From NCBI RefSeq assembly GCF_019218885.1, contig NZ_JAHUWT010000003.1, forward strand, positions 930,001 through 994,000: a DNA stretch of 64,000 nt, given 5' to 3'. A program made the position numbers and the translations under genes. The number at the start of each line of letters is the position of its first letter. Within the stretch, counting starts at the first letter, position 1. The notes below the pieces were generated by a model. That model saw only the letters and a program-made list of their open reading frames with translations. It made no database searches and was not told the DNA's origin. Positions 18,021 through 26,477 of the stretch are shown piece by piece. This stretch comes from Bordetella sp. BOR01 (GTDB lineage: Bacteria > Pseudomonadota > Gammaproteobacteria > Burkholderiales > Burkholderiaceae_B).

Positions 18021-18863
18021 CTAATGCACCGCCCCCGCGGCAGCCGCCTTGGCAAATTGCAGCGGTGTGATGCCGTAGCACCGCTTGAACTGCTTCGTGA
18101 GCGCGCTCTGGTCATAGAACCCCGTCGCCGCGGCCACTTGCGCGATCGGCATCCCGCGGCGCAGATAGTGGCAGGCACGCTTGAGGCGCACTTGGGTCAG
18201 GTAGGTGTGCGGCGTCAGGCCCAGGCAGCGCTTGGACAGCCCGATCAGCTGGAAGGGCGTGAGGCCGACGGCGGCGCTCAAGTCTTCAAGAAGCAGGTCC
18301 TGCGCGTGCCGGTCATTGACCAGTTCGGTCACGATCCGGATAAGCGCCCGGTCCCGCGGCGGCGGATCGATGCGCCCCCCACCGCTGCCGTGCCGTCGGT
18401 ACAGGCGTCCGAACGTCGAGAACAGCAGCTCCCGTTCGTGGAAAAGGTCGCAGCCGTCCTCCAGTGCCCGATACAGGGCCAGGAAGCCGCCGACAAGGTC
18501 GGCGTCGCCGAACCGGTTGCTCATGAAATAAGGAACATCCTCGATACCCAGGCCCCGCGCCACCGCATCGATTGCCGACTGCGTAAGATAGAACGAGCGG
18601 TAGCGCCAGCGTTCGCTCGAACCCATCCAGCCCGCGTGCGCTTCGACCGGATTGAAGACGAACAAGGTCGACGACCGCGCTTCCTCGACCACGCCGCGGC
18701 TCTTGATCACCGACCCGCCCGTCTCGGTGACCGCTATCACCAAGCCGTCATGCGTATGCGGCGGATACTCCTGAGTCGTGAAATCGGCGCACATCAGGCT
18801 CAGGCCGGGTGTGTGCCTATCCCACCAATAGCGCGATAGATTCTTTGTGTCGGTGCGTGCCAC
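18021..18863 (-). CDS. AraC-family transcriptional regulator (cupin sensor)
   Basis: 280 residues from a GTG at 18863; the ribosome site is weak (GTGAGACC), so an internal ATG at residue 24 is an alternative. The N-terminal half is an AraC-binding cupin (PPHTHDGLVIAVTETG). The C-terminal 100 residues carry the two HTH units (LLLEDLSAAVGLTPFQLIGLSK and IAQVAAATGFYDQSALTKQFK). It lies directly upstream of alaX and the permease on the same strand, and is the likely activator of that pair, sensing an amino acid or analogue. Confidence 0.88.
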   Translation of the reverse strand: MARTDTKNLSRYWWDRHTPGLSLMCADFTTQEYPPHTHDGLVIAVTETGGSVIKSRGVVEEARSSTLFVFNPVEAHAGWMGSSERWRYRSFYLTQSAIDAVARGLGIEDVPYFMSNRFGDADLVGGFLALYRALEDGCDLFHERELLFSTFGRLYRRHGSGGGRIDPPPRDRALIRIVTELVNDRHAQDLLLEDLSAAVGLTPFQLIGLSKRCLGLTPHTYLTQVRLKRACHYLRRGMPIAQVAAATGFYDQSALTKQFKRCYGITPLQFAKAAAAGAVH

Positions 18864-19016
18864 GATGTGGTCTCACAGTCGTCCGGAAGCCCGGGACTAC
18901 GCTTGTAGTATGCAAGAAACGGCTACTACCTGCCATAGGCAGCAATGCGCCAGCGGCGGCGCCCCGGCAACCTGGCCGTGCCTCGATTCACCGGCCCGCT
19001 GCCCGGCCTGGACCCG

Positions 19017-19868
19017 TCAGCCTGTATAGCCGCGCCGGAACGGCGCCGCCGCGCCCGGGGTGGGCGGGGTGGTGGAAATCAGCCGGCTTGTCGCCAGCAG
19101 ATTCGGCACCAGTTCGCGCTTCATGCGCGCCAGCGTCCAGCGCGTGCTGGGGGCCGAAATATTGACCGCCGCTGCCGGTTGGCCACGCTTGTCGAACACC
19201 GGCACGGCCACATTCAGGTCGCCGCGGTAATACTCGCCGTTGGCATAGGCATAGCCCTGCTCGCGCGCTTCGGCAACCATGTCCATCAGCTGGCCCAGGT
19301 CGGTCACGGTATTGGGTGTGTACTTCGGCCGGGGCGATGCCTTCAGCAGGTCGCGCGCCTGCTCGGGCGGCAACATCGACAACCAGGCCCGTCCCGCCGA
19401 AGTGCAGAAAATCGGCAGGCGGCGGCCCAGGGGCATGTGTACGCCCGTGGTCAGGTGCGTGGCACAACGCGCCACGTAGATCATGTCGGTACCATAGGGC
19501 TCGGCCAGATTCACGGTCTCGGAAATCTGGCGGTTCAAGTCCAGCAGGTAGGGGTTGGCGCGCTCGACCAGCGCATCCACCAGCAGGTACCGGTAGCCCA
19601 GTTCGAAGATCTTCGGCGTCAGCGAATACCGCTTGCTTTCGAGGTCTTTGTTCAGGAAACCCAGCGTCTCGAGGGTATAGGCGAAACGTTGGGCCGAACT
19701 CTTGGAAATACCTGCGGCAGCGGCCATTTCCGGCAGGTTCATGAGAGGGCGGTCAGGCCCGAACGCGGCGAGCACGTCGATTCCTTTGGAAAAAGACATG
19801 CTGAACAGCGGCGAGGCCGTGGGATCTTCCACGGCCACATCATTCTCTTTTTTCTTGCGTCCGACCAT
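19017..19868 (-). CDS. IclR-family transcriptional regulator
   Basis: 283 residues. The winged helix-turn-helix spans about 18-80 (FSKGIDVLAAF, LPEMAAAAGISKSSAQRFAYTLETLGFL). The effector domain follows, with the conserved GVHMPLGRRLPIFCTSAGRAWLS ligand region shortened here to PLGRRLPIFCTSAGRA. The basic start MVGRKKKEN fits a DNA-binding tail. It is the last gene of the minus-strand run that begins with the hydantoinase genes, 38 bp after the EamA gene, and is the likely repressor or activator of that operon. Confidence 0.9.
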   Translation of the reverse strand: MVGRKKKENDVAVEDPTASPLFSMSFSKGIDVLAAFGPDRPLMNLPEMAAAAGISKSSAQRFAYTLETLGFLNKDLESKRYSLTPKIFELGYRYLLVDALVERANPYLLDLNRQISETVNLAEPYGTDMIYVARCATHLTTGVHMPLGRRLPIFCTSAGRAWLSMLPPEQARDLLKASPRPKYTPNTVTDLGQLMDMVAEAREQGYAYANGEYYRGDLNVAVPVFDKRGQPAAAVNISAPSTRWTLARMKRELVPNLLATSRLISTTPPTPGAAAPFRRGYTG

Positions 19869-19906
19869 AAGGCGAGCCCTGTCTCCAATGGGATGAATTG
19901 TAGCGG

Positions 19907-20878
19907 TCAGATCTGCTGCCCAGGGCTCTGCGGCGCCTGTTTGCGAACGCGCGATGGCCACAGCACCAGGCAGCTGCCCAGTGCAATGACCGCGGCGCAC
20001 AGCGAGAAGACCGGCGGCAGACGTTCGCCGAACAGCGCGCTGCTGCACGCGATGCCCACGAAGGGCGTCAAGGCCAGCAGCTGGCCCGCCACCGTGGACG
20101 GAACGCGGTTCAACAGGCGGCTCCAGGCCCAGACCGCCATGGCGGTAGGCACCAGCCAGTTCCACACGATGATGGCAACCAGCGGCAAAGTCAGGTTGGT
20201 TGCACGGCCGGATTCCAGTATTACCGCCGCCACCCCGATCGGACAGGCCGCCGCGACCAATTGCCAGAACGTCTGGCACAGCAGCGAGGCACGCCATTGA
20301 CGCCCTCCGTACAAAGCGGCGCCCAGCCCCCAAAGCGCCGCGGCCGCCAATACCATCGCCATGCCCAGCGGCACGCCGGGGCTGTTCCAGTCGATCACCG
20401 AAGGGTCCAGGAACAGCGCCAGGCCTGCCAGGCCCAGGCCCACGCCCGCCAGTTGCCGCCAGGCAAGCCGCCCCTTGCCCATCAGGCTGCTGAACAATGC
20501 CGCCCACACCGGCATGCTATAGACCAGGGTGACCGTGCGGCCCGCGGGCAGGAATTGCAGGGCGACACTGACCAGCCCCAGCACCGACGCGAACTGCAGC
20601 AAACCTATCAGGGCCAGCCGGGCGCGCTCGCCGGCCGGTGGCAGCAGTGCCGCCTCGCCTTTGATGCGCATCAGCAGCGCGACCACCACCGCCGCGCCCA
20701 CCACGCGCGTTGCCGAAAACGTCAAAGGAGGCATATCGACGAACGCGCGCTTCATCAACGGATAATTCGAGCCCCAGGCAATCACCACCAGCGCAGCGTA
20801 GCCCAGCGTGGCGGCCAGGTTGCCGCCGGTCCAACCGGGGTCGCGCGTGGGGGCAGGAACAGGGTCGCGTCTTGTCAT
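19907..20878 (-). CDS. EamA/DMT-superfamily transporter
   Basis: 323 residues with ten hydrophobic segments in two EamA repeats. GYAALVVIAWGSNYPLMKRAF is the first-helix motif and the GERLPPVFSLCAAVIALGSCLV segment the last. Members usually export amino acids or metabolites. It lies 24 bp after a DAO-type oxidoreductase gene and 38 bp before the iclR gene, so it is probably part of the hydantoinase-TRAP operon. Export of an overflow amine or amino acid formed in that pathway is inference. Confidence 0.85.
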   Translation of the reverse strand: MTRRDPVPAPTRDPGWTGGNLAATLGYAALVVIAWGSNYPLMKRAFVDMPPLTFSATRVVGAAVVVALLMRIKGEAALLPPAGERARLALIGLLQFASVLGLVSVALQFLPAGRTVTLVYSMPVWAALFSSLMGKGRLAWRQLAGVGLGLAGLALFLDPSVIDWNSPGVPLGMAMVLAAAALWGLGAALYGGRQWRASLLCQTFWQLVAAACPIGVAAVILESGRATNLTLPLVAIIVWNWLVPTAMAVWAWSRLLNRVPSTVAGQLLALTPFVGIACSSALFGERLPPVFSLCAAVIALGSCLVLWPSRVRKQAPQSPGQQI

Positions 20879-20902
20879 GGGAATGGGGGCTCCGGCCGCT
20901 AC

Positions 20903-22213
20903 CTATATTCGCAGATGGTCGCGCAGTTTGTAGTAGGCCGCCATCAGGTTCATGACCGGCAAGCGCCACGAATGGAAAGGCAGTGCCGGCATTGCACCCT
21001 GCATGGGACCGCAGGATACGGTGGCGCCCAGCGCCATGTCGGCCGCCAGCCTGCCCAGCAAATGGGTCAAGGCCACGCCGCGCCCGCCATATCCCGCGGC
21101 AAAGATCACCCGTGGCGAATGGCGTACGACATGCGGAAAATCGTCCAGGGTTACCGCCACTTTGCCCGACCATTGGTGCTCGATGGGCACGTCCTGCAAC
21201 TGGGGAAACAAACGGCGCAGGCCCGTAACCAGGTTGCCATAGATCTCCGGTGTCTCGATGCCGCTGAGCGCGCCCCGGCCGCCGAACAGAATGCGCTGGC
21301 CGGGCACGCGCCGAAAGTAGTTCACCAGATGGCGAGTGTCGGTTACCAGATGGCCTTCTGTGAACATCGTGGCATAAAGGTCATCAGGCAAGGGGCGCGA
21401 CGCCACGACAGAAGTTGCCACCGGCACAATGCGCCGCCTCAGCCCCGCGGGCAAGGGGAACAATTCCGTATAGGCATTGCTGGCCACAATCACGGTGGTG
21501 GCGCGCACGCACGCCTCGGGCGTTTCCAGCACGCAACCCTGGGCGTGCTCGCGTATGCGCACAACCGGCGTACCGACATGAATCGGCACACCGGTCGCGG
21601 CCAGGGCGGCCGCCAGTTCGCGGGCATAGCTCAATGGATGGATGCCCGCTGCGCGCGTATCCAGATAGCCGCCCCGGTACGCGCCCGAACCGATCAGGCG
21701 GGTGGTTTCGTCAGGCTCCAGATAGCGCGGGTGGCGATCGCCGGCCTCGGCGGCCAGCCAGGCGATGTCCTGGCGCAGCGCCTGCGCGTCTTGCCGCGTA
21801 TAGGCAGCCGTAATATGCCCGCAACGCGAGAAACCGCCGTCCAGATTGAAGTCGGCCACGTTTTGTTCCAAGGCGTCCACCGCGTCGAACACCAGCCTGT
21901 GCAGCAGGCGCGTCTGCTCATGGCCGAACTGGCGAGCCAACGCCGCCCAGCCCGACTTGTAGCGCAGCACCGCCATGCCGCCATTGCGGCCGCTGGCGCC
22001 CCAGCCAGCGTCGTTGGCTTCCAGGATGCATGTCTGGACGCCCCGCCGGCTCAAATGCAGCGCGGCATTCAGTCCGGTGAATCCGCCGCCCACAATCGCG
22101 CAATCCACCTGCAGCTCACCCCGCAAGGGATATAGCGCGGGCGGCGGAACCGCGGTCGCATTCCAGATGGAAGGGGCATGGGGCAAAGCGTCAACAGCAA
22201 CTACATTGTCCAT
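20903..22213 (-). CDS. FAD-dependent oxidoreductase, DAO family (PuuB/OrdL-like), copy 2
   Basis: 436 residues. The FAD loop VGGGFTGLNA (41-50) and GASGRNGGM motif (about 74-82) define the DAO/PuuB branch, which includes gamma-glutamylputrescine oxidase and sarcosine or glycine oxidases. HQWSGKVAVTLDDFPHV and FAAGYGGRGVALTHLLG near the C-terminus are shared with the upstream paralogue. It starts 5 bp after that gene's stop. The substrate is probably an N-alkyl or D-amino acid or a polyamine conjugate. The tandem pairing suggests two related substrates or a two-subunit enzyme. Confidence 0.86.
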   Translation of the reverse strand: MDNVVAVDALPHAPSIWNATAVPPPALYPLRGELQVDCAIVGGGFTGLNAALHLSRRGVQTCILEANDAGWGASGRNGGMAVLRYKSGWAALARQFGHEQTRLLHRLVFDAVDALEQNVADFNLDGGFSRCGHITAAYTRQDAQALRQDIAWLAAEAGDRHPRYLEPDETTRLIGSGAYRGGYLDTRAAGIHPLSYARELAAALAATGVPIHVGTPVVRIREHAQGCVLETPEACVRATTVIVASNAYTELFPLPAGLRRRIVPVATSVVASRPLPDDLYATMFTEGHLVTDTRHLVNYFRRVPGQRILFGGRGALSGIETPEIYGNLVTGLRRLFPQLQDVPIEHQWSGKVAVTLDDFPHVVRHSPRVIFAAGYGGRGVALTHLLGRLAADMALGATVSCGPMQGAMPALPFHSWRLPVMNLMAAYYKLRDHLRI

Positions 22214-22218
22214 GGATC

Positions 22219-23502
22219 TCACGCAGGAAGGCCCAGCGCATCGCGCAGGCGATGCCAGTGAATAGCGGCATCCACTGCCGGCCCGCGCAAGGCATGCCAG
22301 GGCAGGGCGCCAATGGAAGAAACCGGATAGTCCAACGCGGCCGGGGCACGCCCCAGCGCCGCTTCGGCCAGCGTGGGCCCGAAACGCACTGCCAGGGCCA
22401 CACCCCGTCCGCCGAAACCGCAAGCCGTCCACAACCCGGGTTCGGGATTGCCCAGATGGGGCACATCATCCAAGGTCAGCGCGACACGGCCCGACCACAC
22501 GCAGTCCCAGGGGACGCCCCGCAGTTGCGGAAAGCGCACATGGGCCGCCTGCCGCAGGCGTGCCAGCGTGTCAGACCCGGCCAGCCCCGAACGCGGCCCT
22601 CGCCCGCCGATCAAGAACCGGCCATCGGGCGACAGGCGACAATAGACCGTCAGCTTGCGCGCCTCGGATACGCCTGCCATGCGCGGCAGCACCGCGCGCC
22701 TGAGGTCATCGGGTAGCGGCACGGTGGCCGCCTGGGCACTGGTCACGTGCAGCATCGAACGCGCCTGGGCAGGGTACAGCGCATCGGTGTAGGCATCTGT
22801 TGCCAGCACCACGGTCCGGGCGGCAATGCTGCCCTGGTCCAGCCGCAGCGTCCAGCCGTCTGGCGTGCGGCGCAGTTCCCTGACGCTGCTGTGCGCATGC
22901 AGGCGGGCGCCGGCGCGAACCGCCGCGGCCGCCAGGCCCAGCGCCAGCTTGCGAGGCTGAACCGCGCCGGCTGCCGACTCCATATAGCCGCCCACGTAAT
23001 GCGTGGATCCCGTCAGCGCCGCCATCTCATCGGCATCCAGCGCCACCGCGCCGCTTTGCTGCAGGGCCCGGGCCCGCGCATGCAGGGCCCGGTACGCGCG
23101 CGGGGTCACGGCGGCCTGAATCCAGCCATTGCGCGTCGCATCGCAGCCAATCGACAAACGATGGATCAGGTCGAAGGTGTAATCGGCCGCGGAATGCGCG
23201 AACGCCAGCATGCGCTCAGCGGTCAATGCACCGAATCGCGCCACCAGCGCATCGGGGGCGGGCTTCAAGCCCGGCACCACCTGGCCGCCATTGCGGCCAG
23301 AGGCGCCCCCGGCCAGCGGGCCGGCTTCCAGCAGCATCGGCCGCGCCCCCGCCTCTGCCAGCGACAATGCCGTCGACAAACCCGTAAAGCCGCCACCGAT
23401 GACGGCCACGTCGCACGCATGCGCACCCGCGGCCAAGGGCTGCGCGACACGGGGCTGCGTATCGTCGTTCCACAGTATGCGAGCCGACGCCGGGGCAGTC
23501 AT
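22219..23502 (-). CDS. FAD-dependent oxidoreductase, DAO family (PuuB/OrdL-like), copy 1
   Basis: 427 residues from the ATG at 23502. The FAD loop IGGGFTGLSTA (35-45) and GGASGRNGGQVVPG mark the same PuuB-like family as the next gene. WSGRVALTLDDVPHLG and CGFGGRGVALAVRFG are the conserved C-terminal blocks. The start overlaps the stop of the TRAP large permease (ATGA, 4 bp), so oxidation is tied to uptake. Amine-to-aldehyde or amino-acid deamination with hydrogen peroxide or quinone reduction is expected. The exact substrate is not known. Confidence 0.86.
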   Translation of the reverse strand: MTAPASARILWNDDTQPRVAQPLAAGAHACDVAVIGGGFTGLSTALSLAEAGARPMLLEAGPLAGGASGRNGGQVVPGLKPAPDALVARFGALTAERMLAFAHSAADYTFDLIHRLSIGCDATRNGWIQAAVTPRAYRALHARARALQQSGAVALDADEMAALTGSTHYVGGYMESAAGAVQPRKLALGLAAAAVRAGARLHAHSSVRELRRTPDGWTLRLDQGSIAARTVVLATDAYTDALYPAQARSMLHVTSAQAATVPLPDDLRRAVLPRMAGVSEARKLTVYCRLSPDGRFLIGGRGPRSGLAGSDTLARLRQAAHVRFPQLRGVPWDCVWSGRVALTLDDVPHLGNPEPGLWTACGFGGRGVALAVRFGPTLAEAALGRAPAALDYPVSSIGALPWHALRGPAVDAAIHWHRLRDALGLPA

Positions 23503-24800
23503 GTGCCGCCTTTCATCACAAGGTTCGGCAGCCACAGCGCGATGTCGGGCACCATTGCAAGAATCAGCACCCCGACCAGCATCATGATCCAGTACGGAAT
23601 CGCCGCCAGCGCCGCACGGCCCAGGCTGACTTCGCCGTTGGTGATCGCGGTCAACACGAACAGGTTCATGCCCACGGGCGGGGTCAGCATGCCGATCTCG
23701 ATCAGGATGGTGATGATCACGCCCGTCCAGACTGGGTCATATCCCGCGGCCATCATCAGCGGATAGACGATGGGAATCGTCATCAGCATGAGCGAGATGC
23801 CGTCGAAAAAGCAGCCCAGCACCAGATAGGCAGCCACCACGAACACCAACACGGCGTACTTCGACAAACCCATGTCGGTCACGGCACCCACCAGCGCCTG
23901 CGGAGTACCCATGATCGTCAGTGCCTGGGCCAGCACCAGCGCCCCCAACATGACCGTGGCAATCGCCCCGAACACGCGCGCCGAGGTGAAGAAGGCGCGC
24001 CCGACCTTGCGCAGCGTCAGTTCGCCCCAGCAGAAGCCGGTGATAATGGCCGCCACGACGCCCAGGGCGGCAGCCTCGGTGGGCGTGGCCAGGCCCATGT
24101 ACATGGTGCCCAGCACGGCAAAGGCCAGGAATGCCACCGGCCAGATGCGCACCAGCCCGCGCAGCCGCTGCGCCAGCGGCATGGCCGGCTCGGCGTGGCC
24201 CATTTCTTCGGGGAAACGCCGCGCGCGCAGCGCGATGATGCACATGAACATGGACGCCAGCATCAAGCCCGGCAGCACCCCCGCCAGGAACAGACGGCCG
24301 ATCGACACCCCTTGGGTTGCGCCATAAAGCAATAGCGAAAGACTGGGCGGGATCAGCAGGCCAAGCGTGCCGCCGGCGGCCAGCGTGGCCACTACCTGCC
24401 CGCGGTTGTAGCCACGGTTGCGCAGTTCAGGATAAGCCACCGAGCCCACGGCGGCGGCAGTCGAGGTACTGGCGCCGCTGACTGCGCCGAAGACGGTGCA
24501 CACGGCAATATTGGTATGCAGCAGCCCGCCCGGCACTTGCCTGAAGAAGGGCGACACCGCATTGTAGATACGCGAAGACACCCCGCTGACCAGCAGGATC
24601 TCGCCCATGAAAATGAAGATCGGGACCGCCGACAGCGTGAAGTCGACGAACACATTCCACACCGCCGTAATGGCCAGGTCTTCACCTCCGCCGGCGCCGA
24701 ATCGCAGGATCGACAAACCCGTCAGTGCCAGGCCGATGCCGATAGGCACCCCGGTCAGCCCGGTGACGAGCAGCCCCGTCAGCAATAGCATCCACACCAT
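23499..24800 (-). CDS. TRAP transporter large permease (DctM)
   Basis: 433 residues with about 12 membrane helices. LLVTGLTGVPIGIGLALTGL opens the protein; GLLIPPSLSLLLYG and FFDGISLMLMTIPIVYPL are DctM signatures, and TPPVGMNLFVLTAI is the C-terminal re-entrant motif. It uses the sodium or proton gradient to import the ligand delivered by the DctP protein. It lies 12 bp after the small permease gene and overlaps the first DAO gene. Confidence 0.95.
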   Translation of the reverse strand: MVWMLLLTGLLVTGLTGVPIGIGLALTGLSILRFGAGGGEDLAITAVWNVFVDFTLSAVPIFIFMGEILLVSGVSSRIYNAVSPFFRQVPGGLLHTNIAVCTVFGAVSGASTSTAAAVGSVAYPELRNRGYNRGQVVATLAAGGTLGLLIPPSLSLLLYGATQGVSIGRLFLAGVLPGLMLASMFMCIIALRARRFPEEMGHAEPAMPLAQRLRGLVRIWPVAFLAFAVLGTMYMGLATPTEAAALGVVAAIITGFCWGELTLRKVGRAFFTSARVFGAIATVMLGALVLAQALTIMGTPQALVGAVTDMGLSKYAVLVFVVAAYLVLGCFFDGISLMLMTIPIVYPLMMAAGYDPVWTGVIITILIEIGMLTPPVGMNLFVLTAITNGEVSLGRAALAAIPYWIMMLVGVLILAMVPDIALWLPNLVMKGGT

Positions 24801-24812
24801 GCTCGGCTCTCC

Positions 24813-25307
24813 TCAGACGCCGCTGGGCGGCAGGGTGCCGTCCTCGGCCGGCGCACGCCGGGATTTGAACAAGATGAATCCGGCCATCAGCACGCAGGCC
24901 AGCACGATCAGCGCCATCCACGGCCAAAGCACGATGCCGGCGATATCGGTGCGTGCCTGGATCTGATACGACACCAGCGCGAAGTCGAAGGCGTAGCTTC
25001 CGAACCAGAAGGCAAACAAGATGACCAGCCCGTTGGCAAGGCGGTCGGTCCAGCGCCTGACAGCGGGCGGAAAGCAGTCGGTCACCAGCGTCACTTCGAT
25101 GTGCTGGCGATGCAGCGTGACGTACGGCAGCGCAAGGAATACCAATGCGGAGAACAACAGGCCAACCAGTTCCTCGGTGAAGGGAAATGGCGAGCCCACG
25201 ACATAGCGCATCACCGCCGACAAGGCCACGAACAAAGTCAGGGCGATGCCGCAAAAAGTGGACAGGCGCAGCAGTACCGTCGCGACGCCTTTTGCAAGTG
25301 TGTACAT
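24813..25307 (-). CDS. TRAP transporter small permease (DctQ)
   Basis: 164 residues, four membrane helices, as in DctQ. SAVMRYVVGSPFPFTEELVGLL contains the conserved RY..G.PF.WTEE-like motif, and PYVTLHRQHIEVTLVTD the HI.V segment. The start at 25307 is preferred because GGAG lies 7 bp before it. An upstream ATG at 25355 lacks a ribosome site and lies within 17 bp of the dctP stop. It forms the membrane complex with the large permease. Confidence 0.9.
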   Translation of the reverse strand: MYTLAKGVATVLLRLSTFCGIALTLFVALSAVMRYVVGSPFPFTEELVGLLFSALVFLALPYVTLHRQHIEVTLVTDCFPPAVRRWTDRLANGLVILFAFWFGSYAFDFALVSYQIQARTDIAGIVLWPWMALIVLACVLMAGFILFKSRRAPAEDGTLPPSGV

Positions 25308-25370
25308 GAATCTGCTCCAGAAGGTGGACACCCCGGGTGTCCACCGCCGCGTCATGATTGCCGCCCGGGC

Positions 25371-26402
25371 TTACCAGCCCAGGGCCTTGACCACCCGTTC
25401 ATGGTTTTCCTGGGCCTTGCCGCCCGCCTGGCGGGACGACGCGTTCCAGACTTCGCGAGAGGCCTCGGCAAAGCGCTTTTGGTCGGCCTCGGGAAACGGC
25501 GCCAGTACCGTGCCGCCCTTCTTTTTCCATTCGTCTTCCGATGTCTTGTCGACCTGGCCCTGCAAGTAGGCCGCGAAAGATTCCTGCTCGATCTTGTTGG
25601 CCGCATTCTGCAAGATCTGCTGCACGTCCGGCGGCAGCGCGTCATACGCCTTGCGGGACACGATGATGTTCAGCGGATGCAGCACATACGGGAACAGGTA
25701 CGCCGCATTGGGCGCCACCTCTTGCAGCGACACGGTCAGGCCGAAGTGGATCGGGTAGACGGAACAGTCGACTACGCCGGTGCGCATCGCCATGTACAGG
25801 TCGTTCTGCCCGACGATCTGGGCCGAGATCCCCAGCTTGGCGAAGGTATCGGCCTGGGCTTTCTCCCAGACGCGCACTTTCTTGCCCTTCAGGGCTTCCA
25901 GCGTATTGATCGGTTCCTTGCACATGAGGTGGGTGTCGCGCACCGGATGCGCCACGAACCCCAACAGCTTGATTCCCCACTTGTCGTAAGTGGTCTGGTA
26001 GATGTCTTTCAAAGTCGGCGCCAGCTTGTCCAGCTGCTCGGGCTGCGGCACGACCCCGGGAGGCAGCGTCACGGCGTACTCGGGCTCGTCGCGCGTCATG
26101 TAGCCGGGGTACAGGCCCGCGATCTGGATCACATTGCCCCGCGGCAGCACCCGCAGCATGTCGACGTCCTTGACGCCCAATGTCGCCCCCGGGAAAAGCT
26201 GGATGTGCAGCTTGCCACTGGCCTGCTTGTTCACTTCATCGACGAACTTCTGGTAGTACTGGGCTTCGACTCGCGCCGGCACCCACACCATATGCATTTT
26301 CCACTGCGTCGCTGCCGCGGCCGCCGTGCCCGCCACCAGCCAGGTTGCGGCCACTGCCATCCAGGCAAGCAGCCGGCCGGTCCAACGTTTCCCCTTGTGC
26401 AT
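25371..26402 (-). CDS. TRAP transporter substrate-binding protein (DctP)
   Basis: 343 residues with a Sec signal (hydrophobic 11-30, cleavage near TAAAA). Conserved DctP parts are the KFVDEVNKQASGKLHIQLFPG region, the LKGKKVRVWEKAQAD segment with the ligand-carboxylate Arg, and NIIVSRKAYDALPPDVQQ. AAGGAG lies 8 bp before the ATG. It lies 75 bp after the hydantoinase B gene in the same direction. Its ligand is probably the cyclic amide or amino-acid derivative handled by the hydantoinase. Confidence 0.93.
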   Translation of the reverse strand: MHKGKRWTGRLLAWMAVAATWLVAGTAAAAATQWKMHMVWVPARVEAQYYQKFVDEVNKQASGKLHIQLFPGATLGVKDVDMLRVLPRGNVIQIAGLYPGYMTRDEPEYAVTLPPGVVPQPEQLDKLAPTLKDIYQTTYDKWGIKLLGFVAHPVRDTHLMCKEPINTLEALKGKKVRVWEKAQADTFAKLGISAQIVGQNDLYMAMRTGVVDCSVYPIHFGLTVSLQEVAPNAAYLFPYVLHPLNIIVSRKAYDALPPDVQQILQNAANKIEQESFAAYLQGQVDKTSEDEWKKKGGTVLAPFPEADQKRFAEASREVWNASSRQAGGKAQENHERVVKALGW

Positions 26403-26477
26403 CGCGATCTCCTTGATGTGATTCAGGTATGTCGAGATACTGCTTTATGAGTGCCGCAGCCAGGCCACGGCACGCCG

